Shown here piece after piece: positions 15,764 to 28,400 of a stretch of DNA of 64,000 nucleotides. The stretch comes from Vermamoeba vermiformis (taxonomy: Eukaryota > Tubulinea > Echinamoebida), in the NCBI GenBank assembly GCA_045837725.1, contig JBEWZL010000184.1:310001-374000 (forward strand), given 5' to 3'. Below the pieces are notes generated by a model that saw nothing but the letters and a program-made list of their open reading frames with translations, had not been told where the DNA came from and searched no databases. Made by a program: the position numbers and the translations under genes. How positions within the stretch are numbered: position 1 is the first letter of the stretch; each line of letters starts with the position of its first letter.

Positions 15764-17778
15764 ATGAGCAACAAGCGAAAGAGAATCGTTGCGGATAATG
15801 ATGGTAGCGAGCAACCAGATTCGAAGAAACAAAAAATTGAAGACGTAAGAGAAGCATTGAAGTCTTTAAGAACGTATGATATATCAGAAATTAAAGAAAT
15901 TATTAAGAAGAATAATAAGCTCGAAAACCTTGACGAAATCGAAATTGAGAGCGGATTTACCTTAATTCGTCCTGATTATTTAATTATCAAATTGGACGAG
16001 AACAAAAAATTCGTAGTAACGAAGAAACAGTAAGTAAAAGAATAATAATTGCAATAATCGCAATAATTATAGAATTCCTAAAGTTTAAAACGCTAACTGC
16101 TTGATCCAGAGTTAATGAACTCCACTTGAAGCTTAAGAAGCCAATAAACTACTTAGAATTCAGCGCAACGAACAGGTTGAAGGTCTTTGTTACAGGCGAC
16201 GATGTAGACCTTGATGGGGTTGACGATCCGAACGACACATCTCACTACTTGTTTGTGGGAACCTTCAGCGTGCTTTTTGGTGGCTCTATGCCAAAGGACG
16301 ATTTTATTCTATGGCTTGTAAGTATAAATCTTAACTCAAAACGGTTCTTATACCTCTCCAGCAAGGACCCAAAAAGTCGCTAAGTTCTGCGGCCCTGGAG
16401 AAATTAGGAAGTCACGTGGTCGATCCGAACAAGAAGGAAAAGAAAGCTAAAGACGAGCCACCTGCAGACCAGGACGTCCTCCTTAACAAAGCTCAAGCAT
16501 ATGTCGCACACTTGGCAACAGTTTTGCCGTCATTGCCCGACTTGCCCGCACCGGATCCGTACACAGGCACTTGGGAAGAGGTTCGCAAACATTTCATATG
16601 CATATAGCCGGTACCTCGAATACTAACAACTATAATAGGCCTTGGACAAGATTGCCGTTCAATTGAGCCGGAACCAAATTGTTGGTACCGCGCACACGTG
16701 GGACTTGAACCCCGTCGGCCAAGCGTTAATGAAACAAGACTCGCCAGTGACAGACATCGACATTGTGTGCTTCGAGACTGCTAGCAGGGGACAAGAGGTC
16801 CTGTTGGGGGGTGCAGCACATTCACCCAAAGTCGAACAGCTGCGCATCTCTTCAATGCTCATGCGCGGCGACCAATCGAATTATTCACGACACTACGGCA
16901 AGGTCCTGGCTACTGCACAGACCTTGAAAACATTCGCATTGCATCGCATTCATAACTTGAACTTTGACGCGGTCCTCGGTACGCAGAACCTCTTACATCC
17001 ACTTAGTCTTTTTGATATTCATATTGATTATTAATGACTTTTGTGTAGCTGGTTTGAACGAATGCGCCACTCTAGAAACACTCGCCTTGGAGCATTGTAA
17101 CTTGACTGACGCAGACTTCGAAAAGCTCGTCGCTGTCATTTGCAATCCGAACTCACAACTGAAGCTCAAAGTGCTGAACATTGAAGGCAATCAAATCACT
17201 GACGCGTCAGCACCGTGGGTCCAGTTCTTGTTGGAACACTCGTCTTTGGAAGCGATCAGCTTTAAAGAGATCGAATCTATGAAAGAAGAATTTGGACCTT
17301 GTAAGTGAAATATGGAACATACTATATAAATCGTATTAATAGTTTAATTTAAGATTTGGGAAGAGGCTTGGCGAAGAACAAGACGGTCAAAAGGCTGCAC
17401 TTTGTGAAGACAAAACTCGGTGCCAAAGGCGTCACAGCAATGCTGCAAGAGATGACAGGTGTCAATGAAACACTTGAAGTGCTTAATTTGGAAATGTGCA
17501 AAATTGGCAAACAAGGAGGTGACGCCCTGGTAGATTTTTTGCGCCGTAATTCGAGCATTCAGTACCTGCACGTTGGTAGCGCGGGAATAGCCGAAAAGAC
17601 GTGGCCGAATCTGCTTAAAGCTATTGAAGATAAGAAGAATATTACTGGATTTAGTATTAACAAAAGTGATGAACGCGTGGGTGATGTTGTAGTGCGGGAT
17701 CTGATCGCCAAAAGTCCGAGACTAAGCGATATTCAGGGCAAAAGTGTAACGTGGAGCAGAGATGAGTTTAGAAAATAA
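15764..17778 (+). CDS. Ribonuclease-inhibitor-type leucine-rich-repeat protein
   Basis: Six exons (15764-16029, 16110-16317, 16362-16580, 16639-16978, 17049-17300, 17354-17778) give 569 residues. The N-terminus is basic (MSNKRKR, then SKKQK), resembling a nuclear localisation signal. It is followed by a short acidic helix-rich region, a lysine-rich linker and then RI-type LRRs, for example ECATLETLALEHCNLTDADF and NETLEVLNLEMCKIGKQGGD. No F-box-like motif is seen, unlike the two LRR proteins at 18037-19870 and 29452-31029. The third intron begins with GTTCGC rather than the usual GTAAG. The role is likely a protein-binding scaffold; no partner can be inferred. Confidence 0.82.
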
Positions 17779-18036
17779 AAAGGAAGGTCACTATCTGCTT
17801 ATCATACGGGGCTTTCAGTACTAACCATAAAATCTTACCTCAATGCGAATTGGATGTAGACATAATGCATTTTAAAATTTCTTTTATCTTATTTGTAACG
17901 GAACGTTGTATGAAGTGAGGAATATAACTATTTATTATGATAAAGAGATGTTAATTCGCTTGAGATAAAATTGAGATGCGACGAACATAATTTCGTTCGC
18001 GCTGAAGTGACGACCATTCGTCACATTATTATTGAT

Positions 18037-19870
18037 CTAAATTAAGATCGAGATATCTGGGGTCAAGTGTCTAAAAATTAAGCGCCAGATCTCCATTGGA
18101 AAGAGCGGTTTTTGTCGAGCGATATTGTGCATGACCATCGTTATAGCAAGTTTAAATCGTCTGTTTCGTATTAAGATTGGTTCATAAAGCGCTTTGTACC
18201 AGTTTGTTGTGAGATCCAAATCCGTCAAGATCCAATTGTCTTTTAACAACGCAATTTTTTGGCCTGAGAATTCTAATGGTAACCCAAGTGCAGGTCTTTC
18301 ATTATAAAAGCTCGTTATATTGGTGTTACGAGCCAATAGTTCCAAAAACTGATCGCCTTCATAAAAATTTAAGGCGCTGACTAATTTTTGAACTGTTGTA
18401 TTGCGTTGTAAGAATAAACTTGTATTGTTGTTTCCATCTACATAGAAGTCTGATATATCTAGCTCCGTTAAAGTCTTATTTGTTAATAGCGTTTGCCATA
18501 GATCTACCGAAATGAAATGATGACTGCATCTTAAACTCTTCAATGTCTTATTATGCGAGAGCGCATCGCCTAATAATACTCCTACCAAGTTGTTAGCTCT
18601 TAAATCGAGTTTTGTTAGTGTTTTGTTGTGTTTGAACCAGTCTACTGAAAAGTTGCCAAATCTAGACAGATCTTCCTTTTTACAAACTACGCCGTTTAGA
18701 GAAATCTCTTTGAGCACCTTATTCTTAGTCAATAGTTCGTTCCATATTTCTATCGTATTCTCATCAATCGATAAATAGCCATAAAATTCGGGATCAAACG
18801 GATCGTCGTTCAGTACAATTTGTCCGAGTTGCAGGTTCGTTAATGAAGAGTTGTCTATTAATGCCCTAAGTACCGCATTAATGTCATCAGTCATCAAATA
18901 AGACAATTTCAGAGTTCGGATCGGAGTTAGAGGCCTATTCAAACTTTGCATGAATCTAGGCAGAACTTGCTCTCGATATCTAATCTCTCTATCATCTTCA
19001 AGGTACTCTTCAAGTTGATAATTAAACAGCGGAAATTCCAGCGTTTGCAAGGACGACGTTGTTTGCAAGAAGGTCATAAGCGGATCGACATCTTCGTCTG
19101 TGTAGTTAAGGTCTCGGAGCGCCAAGGTTTTGATAGTTGTATTCTCTTCAAATATTTCTTTGAGTTGAGGGGCATTGAGCGCTGAATTGGATTTATTGGT
19201 GCATTCGATCTCCAAGCTTTGGATTCTCGAATTTTTCTTGAGTGACTTGAGCAGCGTTTGTTTTACATTTAAAGGAACGCATATTTTAAGGCTATTAAGG
19301 CTCGAATTTTCGTTAATGGCATCTGCAAGCATTTGGCTCATTTTATCCTTGATTTCGCCGGTGTCATTTATAATCAGCTCTTTAAGGGTGCTAGTGCGCT
19401 TTAGTCCTTCACAAAGCAATGCACAGTTATCTTCGGTAAAGGTTTCTCTTAGTCCTGAGCCGTCGTGGGCCGTTTTGATTTCTAATATTCGCAGATTCGG
19501 ATGCACTGTCAAAATATCTTTCAATAATTCAAATAAATCTTTATGATTTCTATCATTGTATAGACTAATTTGTAAATTCTTCAATCTTGTATCGTTGACG
19601 ATTGAATTATAAACAGCTGTTCCGCGTTTTGCGTTCAAATAATAAAGCTTGGCTGAATCCGTCAAGAAAATAAAATTCTCCATGCTTTTCATCGCTCTGG
19701 TGAGATCATCAGAACCGTCTTTTATAAATACGAGCTGATATAAAATTAAATCATTTATCCGATTAATGATTCGTTTTTCTAGATCTTACCTCATTCGCGA
19801 TGACTTTATTGTATACGTCCTCTATATTGTCAATAGTGATCTCAAACACTGGATTATCATGCTGCTCCAT
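18037..19870 (-). CDS. LRR protein with C-terminal F-box-like motif
   Basis: Two exons (19790-19870 and 18037-19734) give 592 residues starting MEQHDNPVFEITIDNIEDVY. The bulk is irregular ribonuclease-inhibitor-type LRRs such as NKTLTELDISDFYVDGNNN. The last 30 residues hold PLFPMEIWRLIFRHLTPD, which matches the F-box consensus (LPxEIWxxIFxxL). F-box proteins usually carry this at the N-terminus before the LRRs; here it is at the C-terminus, as in the paralogue at 29452-31029. If functional, it would link substrate-binding LRRs to an SCF ubiquitin ligase through Skp1. That is inference. Confidence 0.78.
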
Positions 19871-19969
19871 CGCTATTGGTTAAAATCGATTGTGTTGCTT
19901 TTGTTCGTGCAATAAAACAAAATGTAAATAAATAAAAAGTTTATCTCAGCATTCGCGTGCTTTCAACAA

Positions 19970-22900
19970 TTAATAAATAAAAAATAATATTACAAAGATC
20001 CAGATTGGGGTTACGAAGACAAGACTCGATACAGATGTGATTGGTGTTGCCAACGGCGAATCAGCAGGCACCGAGACAGGTGTCAACGGTTGACTGCTTG
20101 GCTCATCACTGATTGGTGCAGATTGAGGAACATCGACAGGTTGGCTGGAAGGCTCAGCGCTGATTGGTTCGTTTGATGGCTCAGACTGAGGAACAGCCGT
20201 TGGCTCGGAGATTGGTTCGGACTGGGGTTCCGATGAAGGCGCGTTAACTGGACCAGATACTGGCTCGGACAAAGGTGTCGGGACTGGTTCGGACTGAGGC
20301 ACGGTGATTGGCTGGGCAGTTGGTTCGAATGTAGGAGCTGCGCTAGGCTCGGCTTGAGGCGCAGAAATAGGTTGACTGACAGGCGCGCTAGTGACATAGA
20401 TTGACAAGACGATTTTGTGACCTGCATTCATGCTGATGTTGAGCCCAAGTCTGGCCGTGTTAAGTGTCACAACTGCATGGGCGTCAACTGTCGTTTCGTA
20501 GTTGACGTCTACTTGTGAAGCGTGTGCGATTGAGTCCAAAAGAGCGTCGGAGAAACCTCCGTAGAAGAGCGAAACACGTGGGGGAACGAAGCTCTGTGCG
20601 GTCGCGTAGACAGTGATTTCCAACGCAGTAGTATTGAGATACACGGCACGACCATAGATCTGCGTATCAGATTCAATGAAGAGTTTGTCGTCCTTAGCAC
20701 CAGTCTTCAAATCAGCAAAGTACACGTGATAATTCCCGCCGTCCTCGCTAGGCTCAAAAGCGATAGTTCCGTCAGTGTTGATGTTTTCGATGGTCTGGGC
20801 AACGCCGGATCTGCTTCGTGCAAAAGTAGAGAACTCGCTGGTGCTGTAGTCGACAGCTATAGTGTCGTTATATAACTGGCCGCTGTAAGACAAGTAATCC
20901 AAGTCGGTGTTCCAAGCGACATATCCGTTCGGCGGGAGCACAATGTTGTTAGCCTCGGGCACGGTGAAAGTGAACGGCGTGATGTCATTGTACACAATGT
21001 CAGCTGTGGCCCATATTCTGATGCTCATAGTGTCACAATCAGGCGAGGTTTGTTGGTCCAATCTGAACACGAGTGCTTCATTTGCAGCCAGCGAAGTGAC
21101 GCTGTCAACATTGACTTCGTAAGAGGTGCTGTTTCTGAACACAAAGTCGTACACGCTAGCAAATGAAGCTATGGACTGTGATGGGCTTGAAGTGTCAAAG
21201 ACACCCTTAGTGACACGCAAAGTCATTCCGTCACCGCAAGTGCCACCAACTTTTTGCAAGAACAACGTAAGTTGAAGGTTTGCAAGTTGTTTCTTTGGTG
21301 CAAAAACAACGGCACCGTCGCATTGGTAACCATCAGCCACGATATTGCCTAACAGAAAACTCGTTTTAGTCTCGCCTTTCAAGCGTTAATACTTACTTCT
21401 AACAAAGCAATAAACATTGCCGTTTTTAAATGCTTGGTCTTTTGCGCTCCAAGGCAAAGGCAGAAGCATGTTGGTAGCACGGTTGTAGTACTACAAGCGT
21501 GTTAGATCACGTGCTAGGAATAACATAGAGGTGACTTACGTAGTATCCAAAGTCCGTTGAGAATTGAACGGTGCGAACGAGTTCATTGCCAGTGTTAGGC
21601 CAAGCACTCCACAAGCGAGTCTGACGGTTGTTCACTACGACAGTAGTGTTATCTTCCAACTCGATCTTCACCACGTTGTTGATCACGTCACCGCCGTTCT
21701 TGATGTACTCGGACAAACCGAGCCATTGGCCGTTCAAGTAGTGCGAGACAGTCTTAGCTGGGGCACTGAAAATGCGGTGCTGGTAGCCCCTTGCCAAGTG
21801 ATACTCAGTCAGGGTTTCAGCAAGGGTTTGTCGGCCCCATCGGTAGCTGAAACTCAACCATCCTGAGTGACCATAAGCAACTTGTTGTGCGCGGTATCTG
21901 TCGCTCAAATAGGCGTCCATGGGTGATGACCGCAACTTGAATCCTTCAGCCTGGTTGTATCGGCCAACGTAACCCAAGCCATTGTTATACTGCGAGTTCT
22001 TGTTGATAAAGAGAGCAAATTCAGGCATCGTTGAAGCGCCCATTCGTCCGTCAAGTTGCGCCTCGACACCGTCAACGTATCCAGCGTAGTACGGCACGTG
22101 ATGTCCAACGTAAGAGATGCTGTCAAAGTTGGGATTGTCACGGCCTTCACCGTACAACGGACCTTGATACAGCATTCTGAAACCTACAATTGACACGTGT
22201 CTTAGTCAAAGTGATGGTTTCATGTTGTGTCTTAGACTTACTGTTCCAAAGGTTTTTCTTGTAAATGACCATGTTTTTCCACGAGTGCTCGGCCTTTGCG
22301 TTACGTCCAAAAGTGATGTATCGACCTGGCTCAACAGCCGTGTCGACGTCTTCGTAACCAGCGTTCGGCGCGTAGTCTGCAGCAATGAATGGTTGTTGTG
22401 TTTGCGCAATGTCAACGCAATAGTCACCAGCAACTAACCGAGAATGTTAGTGAGTGACACGTGTCAAATATTTGTTCACAGCACGTACTCAACAGGGACT
22501 GCTTGTTCGTAGCGGTGTTGAACCAAGAATTCTGCGTGGCGCCTGTAGCAAGGAGTGCTAGTTGCGTGGCGTTGTATAAAGGGGAGTCGGGGTACATGTC
22601 AACATAATTCTCGTGCAAGCCAATTCTGTGGCCCAGAGCCTTCGCCGAGTCAATCAAATTTTTCATGGCAGTAGAGCCACCGCGATCAGGATTGGCCGGG
22701 TAATGTGACGGCAATTTGACATCGTAGCCGTATCGTTGCCACGAGTGAACTACAATGCTCAATCTTTTCATGCCGTACCACGTCAATTCCTCGATGAACC
22801 AGCGTGTACAGTCGAATGTAGCGGCCGAAGTCGAGGGGTAAGCAGGGTGCATGCTTAGTGGCCTGATAGTAGCCGTCAGGTACATATAAAAATACAACAT

Positions 22901-24607
22901 AATAATTGAAAATAAGCTTACGAGATGGAAGGATAGAGGCTCTGAACAGGTCCCTGAAACACCAAAAAATTAGATCGACTGCAAGTTAACGATGACTTAC
23001 ATTCCAGTTCTTAGTCGTAGTATTATATACTAACGTGGAGTAGGTGAGGTTATTATGCGTGTATTGCAAATAAGACCAGCCGTTTTGGCCTTGAACGTCA
23101 CTGAAGTCAGCTTGCTGATTGTACGTTCGATCAGCCGTTACAATATTGATGGTCCAGTTCGTAGCATCGCAGTTCATATCGCCATTAGCGTCCACGTGGA
23201 AAAACAACGATTCTCCTTATTTGGAAATTTCAGTTAGTAAAATCGCATCACGAGCTAGCTAATGGATTTACCTTGCTGCATATTAATATCCGTATTCAAA
23301 GGGACTTGAGTATCACCATTAGCGAGCACTGCAGAGAGTATAATGTCTTGTTCGTATTTAACGTACACAAGAACTCCGTTGCCACATCCGCTCGACAAGT
23401 CGCTTACAATTGAAGTCAAAGATACTAGACCGCTTGAAGGAGCTGTCCATTGACGCACTGAGTCGATGGCAGGGTCGAAGTATGGTCCACAATCGACGTT
23501 CCAAATGTCCAAAAAAACGCGATCAGAAAGATCTGGCAAGTACGACGGAGTCTCTTGTAGGAAATAAGGCGATGGCATGACATCCTTGATATTAGGGCTG
23601 ACAGTAACGTAACCGACTTCGCCGAGTGGAACAATAGCTGGATCGAGAAGAAATAAATGTCAATCAGACAAATAAAATTAATTAATGCACATTATTTATG
23701 CTTTATAATTGCTTCATTATTGGTATTGAATAAATAGGGAAATCAATTCAAAAGCAACGAATGCGAAGAATTAAATTAATTTCTCATTTTCTTTCGTTTG
23801 TGTACGAAACAGATGCACAAAAAGATACGGTTTCCAATTCATCTACGTACCTCCTGCATAGTTAACTCCGGCTGTAGTATAGTGCGTGGCGGTAATGCTC
23901 GTAGAAGTTCGATCGTAGTACTGAGTGAACTTGATCCCGTTACTCTTGCTTCTATCCAAGTAATGAGAGCCATAGTACCGCTGATTGTTATAATCGAACG
24001 AGAATATAGGGTCTGGCAGGTAAGGCAATTTGTGGGGAGTCGGATTCGGGGTGTTACGAGTTCCTCCGATAAAAAAGCCCCACCAAGTCTGATTACCAGC
24101 TGTGCGGCCTGTAGGATCGGATATATCGAATGAAAGTGTAGCACCTTCGATGGTAAGTAGCGCTGTGTATTCCAGAACTTGTGCAGATGCGCTGAAGATC
24201 ATGGAGAAGGACAACGAGACGGAATTCGCGCTTGTTTGGGTGTGGGAGAAGTCTGTCGAGGTCACCATATTGATGTACTCGAATGGGCGATAAACCGTAT
24301 TCGTGAGGTAATAATTTGGGCCACATCCAGTCGCAACGTAGAATGGATTTTGTTCCGTCGAATCCATGACTCCGATCTCGAACTGGCCTTTCAAAATTGT
24401 GCTCTTCGTAGTATCCACAAAGTACTCCGTAACAGTAGCTCCATCGACCTTGTAGAGAAAGCTATAAACGCCCGCATTGAACGTAACTTCGTTGGCAAAT
24501 GATCCGCCTGGCCGTTTGCCAAAAGGAGCAAGATCGTCGTCTATAGGCGCACAGATATATGCCAAGGCAATTATAGCCACGATGAAGCACTGCAACTGCC
24601 GCTTCAT
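19970..24607 (-). CDS. Large secreted glycosidase-like protein with Pro/Ser/Glu stalk
   Basis: Nine exons (23851-24607, 23272-23637, 23001-23215, 22922-22953, 22489-22862, 22242-22433, 21540-22183, 21397-21490, 19970-21348) join without a break into 1350 residues. There is a signal peptide (MKRQLQCFIVAIIALAYICA), an N-terminal beta-sandwich-like part, and a central part with WFIEELTWYGMKRLSIVVHS and LGHRIGLHENYVDMYPDSPL. The latter resembles TIM-barrel strands of glycoside hydrolases of the GH101/DUF5696 type. A Cys-containing beta domain follows (DGYQCDGAVVF to about residue 1200), then an APQSEP-type repeat stalk and a hydrophobic C-terminus (VTPIWIFVILFFIY), which suggests a GPI or membrane anchor. 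A 32-nt exon lies at 22922-22953. Secretion and architecture are clear; glycosidase activity is a family-level guess. Confidence 0.8.
20060..20400 (-). repeat. Degenerate Pro-Ser-Glu coding repeat
   Basis: Within the secreted glycosidase-like gene, a stretch of about 110 codons is built from variants of a 6-10 residue unit with the core SEP preceded by PQ or AP (VPQSEP, NAPSSEP, AVPQSEP, VDVPQSAP). It probably forms an extended, O-glycosylated stalk holding the catalytic part away from the membrane. Confidence 0.8.
22191..22201. promoter_or_regulatory. TGACACGTGTC palindrome, intronic
   Basis: Eleven of the twelve bases of the recurrent palindrome, in a 58-bp intron of the glycosidase-like gene and ending ten bases from its 3' border on the plus strand side of the exon. 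Confidence 0.45.
22455..22466. promoter_or_regulatory. TGACACGTGTCA palindrome, intronic
   Basis: Exact palindrome in the neighbouring 55-bp intron of the glycosidase-like gene. Two copies in adjacent introns of one gene are notable. Confidence 0.5.
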
Positions 24608-25436
24608 AGCTCTGAAATTGAATTAGTGAACGGATCTGCATCTGTTAATTGTTGTGGATGGGTGGAGACGTACCTAAGTATCGGCAATTGTTGCTGTCAA
24701 GTGTTGAGAATAAAATTAATCGTTTGATTTGTGCGTGGCTTGTTTTCAATGTCTGCTGTCATTCGTCTCGAACCGCCGAAAGCTTGTAAAGAGAGATCTC
24801 GAGTAACTTTTTTGTCGGAGCGGTTGTAGTGCGAAAAAATCCATGTAAGGAATGCATATGGCTTGCTTGCACGTGAAGGATGAACATTGGCGGCATAAAG
24901 TTGAAAAGATTCTGTAGATGGATAAATTAAAAATTAATTGCGCGAACAAATTTAAATGCCAAGCACACTATTTAATTGTTTATATTATCTAATTATTGCT
25001 TTTAATTAAATTATTTGCTCACCCTGTAGTCCTCAACTGTAGTGCTCAGCAACATCCCACTAAGTTGAAACTAATTATTTGGAAAACGGCCCGTAAAAAT
25101 TGTGTTATCAATAATTTGTCTGTCGTAGCTTCGCAAAATTTGAACTTGGCGTGAATGTTTTCTTTTCTTCTCCAGAGAGAACTTGGGTTGGAATCATTAG
25201 CTTGTTCGGGCTTAGATCTTGCTGCTACTTCACTTTGATTTAACAAGTTCAACAAATAGCGTTCTTTGATATGGCATCGTTGTCTTTTGTGGCATCTGCT
25301 TGACGTATCAAAATGATTTGACCGTTAAAATCTCGAGCGAGATTGTTCGAACATAATTTAATTCTCCAGCGCTTGAAAACAACATCAGAAGGTTTAACAA
25401 GCTTAAATTAGTGTAATGCAGTATTATTAAACGAAA
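24608..25436. other. Divergent intergenic region, no gene seen
   Basis: Shared upstream region of the glycosidase-like gene (minus) and the RhoGEF-PP2C gene (plus). It is AT-rich, with short unsupported open frames. The RhoGEF start at 25437 follows an AAAATGG context. Confidence 0.6.
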
Positions 25437-28400
25437 ATGGAGAGCTTTTTCGATAATCCGCCAGAAGATTTGGAAAAAGACGAATCAACTTTCAATTACA
25501 ATAATCTGAAAGATGGAATTAAAAGATTACAAGAAAAATATGGGGATAATTCACTTCCTGCGTTAAAAGAAGTCGAAGTACTAGTAGAAAAGTTTCTGGA
25601 GGCTCTCGGCCTTGATCGAAAAAACGGCGAGAAGCAAAAACTGTATGAAAAATACAAGGTAAGCGTAATTTAAATATGACAAAATAATACGAAATTTATT
25701 TGGTGATTCTAGTATTAAAATTAATTTTTTTAAAGGATGTCGACGAAATGACCGTTAGAAAAGCCCAGACAATCGTCAAATCGTTCTTGAAGCGCAAAAA
25801 TTTCGGAAATATAGGTAATTATAATAAGTGCCGATCCAACAATATTATTGGCATGTCAATCAATCGGAATTTAATTTTTTCGTTTTCCAGCCAATCAATT
25901 CCTCAATTCAAATTTGGCCAAAGAACTCGGTCGTCGCAATGATATATGGAAACAAGTACTAGGATCAGAAAAAGCATATTTCCAAAGCTTAGTTTTGCTA
26001 TACGAGGTAACCGCTATTTTTGTCGATTTTTTTCGTAATTTCAAATTAATTTTATTTTTTATTTGCGTAGATGTACTGCAAACCTTTGAAAATGCGCTCG
26101 ATGGGCGGAAATGCTGCCGACTCGAAGATATTGACAGATAAACAAATTAGCAAGATATTTCAAAATATCGAGACTATTAAGGACATCGCTAAAACGGTCT
26201 GGAAGAAGCTCGAAAGTGCTGCAAAGACATGGCCCGAATCTGCACCCAGAATAGGCAATATTATTTTGACATCGGTAAGTCTCCGGTGGCACCGGCCCCG
26301 ACCGATAATTTTTCGCGGGTAAACTTTCGAGCTCTTGTAATAATATTTATATCGTTAGTTACCTGATGTTCGCATGACATATGCGCCGTACATTAAAGGC
26401 ATAACAAGTGCCATCAAAACTTTGTCAAAGTTAAAGAAAGACAGTCAACAGTTCTCCGACTTTTTGGACGTAAGTTCCTCACATTGAAATTTCGATGGGA
26501 AGTTTCCGCTAACAATTTTTGCAACGAAAATAGCGTCAGACTGTTGAATTTACTGCTGCCAGCAGCGAGCCTGCTTTGCCACTGTCAACTTTGTTGATGT
26601 TACCTTTGATCCGACTCAGCCAGTACGAAGGATATTTGAAAGAGTTGTTGATCTTGACACCGCCCGAGCACACCGATTACAACGACTTGACACGTGCTTT
26701 ACGTGAAGTAGTGCAACTCAATCAAGAAATGAATTCGCAGAAAGTCGAGGCACAAAAATTTCAGAAAGTTTTCAACGTCAATTCAGCGCTGAAAGGCAAC
26801 GTTCCCGTACGTGCAAATCCCTCGTTATTACTATATTTGGCAAATAGGTCTAACCAGCAATTACAGAATTTGTTGCTCAAGGAAGGCCGATCATTTATTC
26901 GTGAAGGACCTCTTCACATGTCAGTGGACAAGAAGCTGAAAAAGTATTACTTGTATCTGTTCAGCGACATGTTAGTCTTTGCCGACGTGAACGAAGCTAG
27001 CGATGAGAAATTCTTCGAATCCATCTTGTCGTTGACCGGCACTGAGATCAAAGACATGTCTGACACGCCTGGTACGCGCACTTATAATTCAAAATCACGT
27101 GCTCAATAAGGCTAATATGTTATTATAGGTGTGCCTAATGCTATGTCATTGTCAAATCAAACCAAGAAAATCACGTTGTGTGCAGCTACTACAGAAGAAA
27201 AGAAGTCTTGGATCATTGACATTGGCAACCAAATTAAAGAGTGCAATAATTTGAAAAAATTACAAAAGGCCAGTGTCAATAGCCCTGGATACGGTGGTGG
27301 CGACGGGAGTTCTACCAGTAAGTTTCATTCGATACTAATACGATTCATAGTGAAGCCATATGGCGGATCTACCAAGGCTTACTGGTGTTTCCAATTACCT
27401 TTAATTATTACGGTAGTGCGAGTCGTTGACCCTGAGTTTCTTGTAGGTAGAAAGCCCGAGGATGGGAGTAATAACAATCAAGGAGGAACGACTGATCGAG
27501 GACCAATGAGCCCTGGCAGTGGTCCGAGTTCACCGTTCGGCAAGGATTCGCCAACAGGCAGCAACCAAAACACGACATTAGCGTTGCAACTGCAGCTCTT
27601 GCAGACTAAGACTCAATCGTCCCTTAACAACTTGTACTCGACGATCTCACCTAGAAAAGGCGAACAGATCATCAAATCTCCTCGTGGAAATTTCACAAGC
27701 ATCAACACGCTTGAGACGTTGATCGATTCTGAAGCCTTCAAGCGCGCATTGGCGAAGCAACACAGCACTAAGACTTTGCAAGATTTCATCAACGTGCTGC
27801 CCGAGAAAGTCAGAGTACGTACCTAGAGTATAAGTCCGGTGGCACGTGCTTATATTTCCTTTTTAGGTCATTAAACCTAGCTCACAATACAAGAACGAGC
27901 TGTACCAATTGGAGGGTCCAGCTGATGAGACTGGTGATGACACGGAACATTTCACCGATTTCGTTGCTGCACGATCAATCTCCACTTTTCCTTTTTCGTA
28001 AGTCCCACGCAAGTCCAGGAACTTAGCATTGCAAGTACTCATGTTTGAACTAATAGGCGAAAGTTGAATAAGAGAGAAGGTGATCCTATCTGCGACAGAT
28101 ACAACTACGCTGCGTTCAAGAACCGCATGTTGATCGCGATTGCTGATGGCTGCAGCATTGGCACGCGTGCACAACAAGCTGCGACACGTGCTGTCAACAG
28201 CTTTGTCAACGAACTGCGCGACACCCATATGAATATTCAAGAGTTGAGAGTAAGTCTAGCTGACACTGGTTAACACTAGCACGCCGTTTCTTTTGATTCA
28301 TGAACTTAATTTCCTTTTTAGGATGTCGGCAAGGAGCTTATGCGATGCGCTGCACGAGTGCACGAGGCGATAAAGATCGGCAAAGCTAACATTTGGGACG

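Noticed and set aside
24746-24949. 67-codon minus-strand frame in the divergent gap
   Set aside because: No motif, no splice partner and unlike codon use of neighbours.
26809-26850. Candidate intron GTACGT...AAATAG inside the RhoGEF-PP2C gene
   Set aside because: Splicing there brings a stop codon at once, while reading through keeps the frame open.
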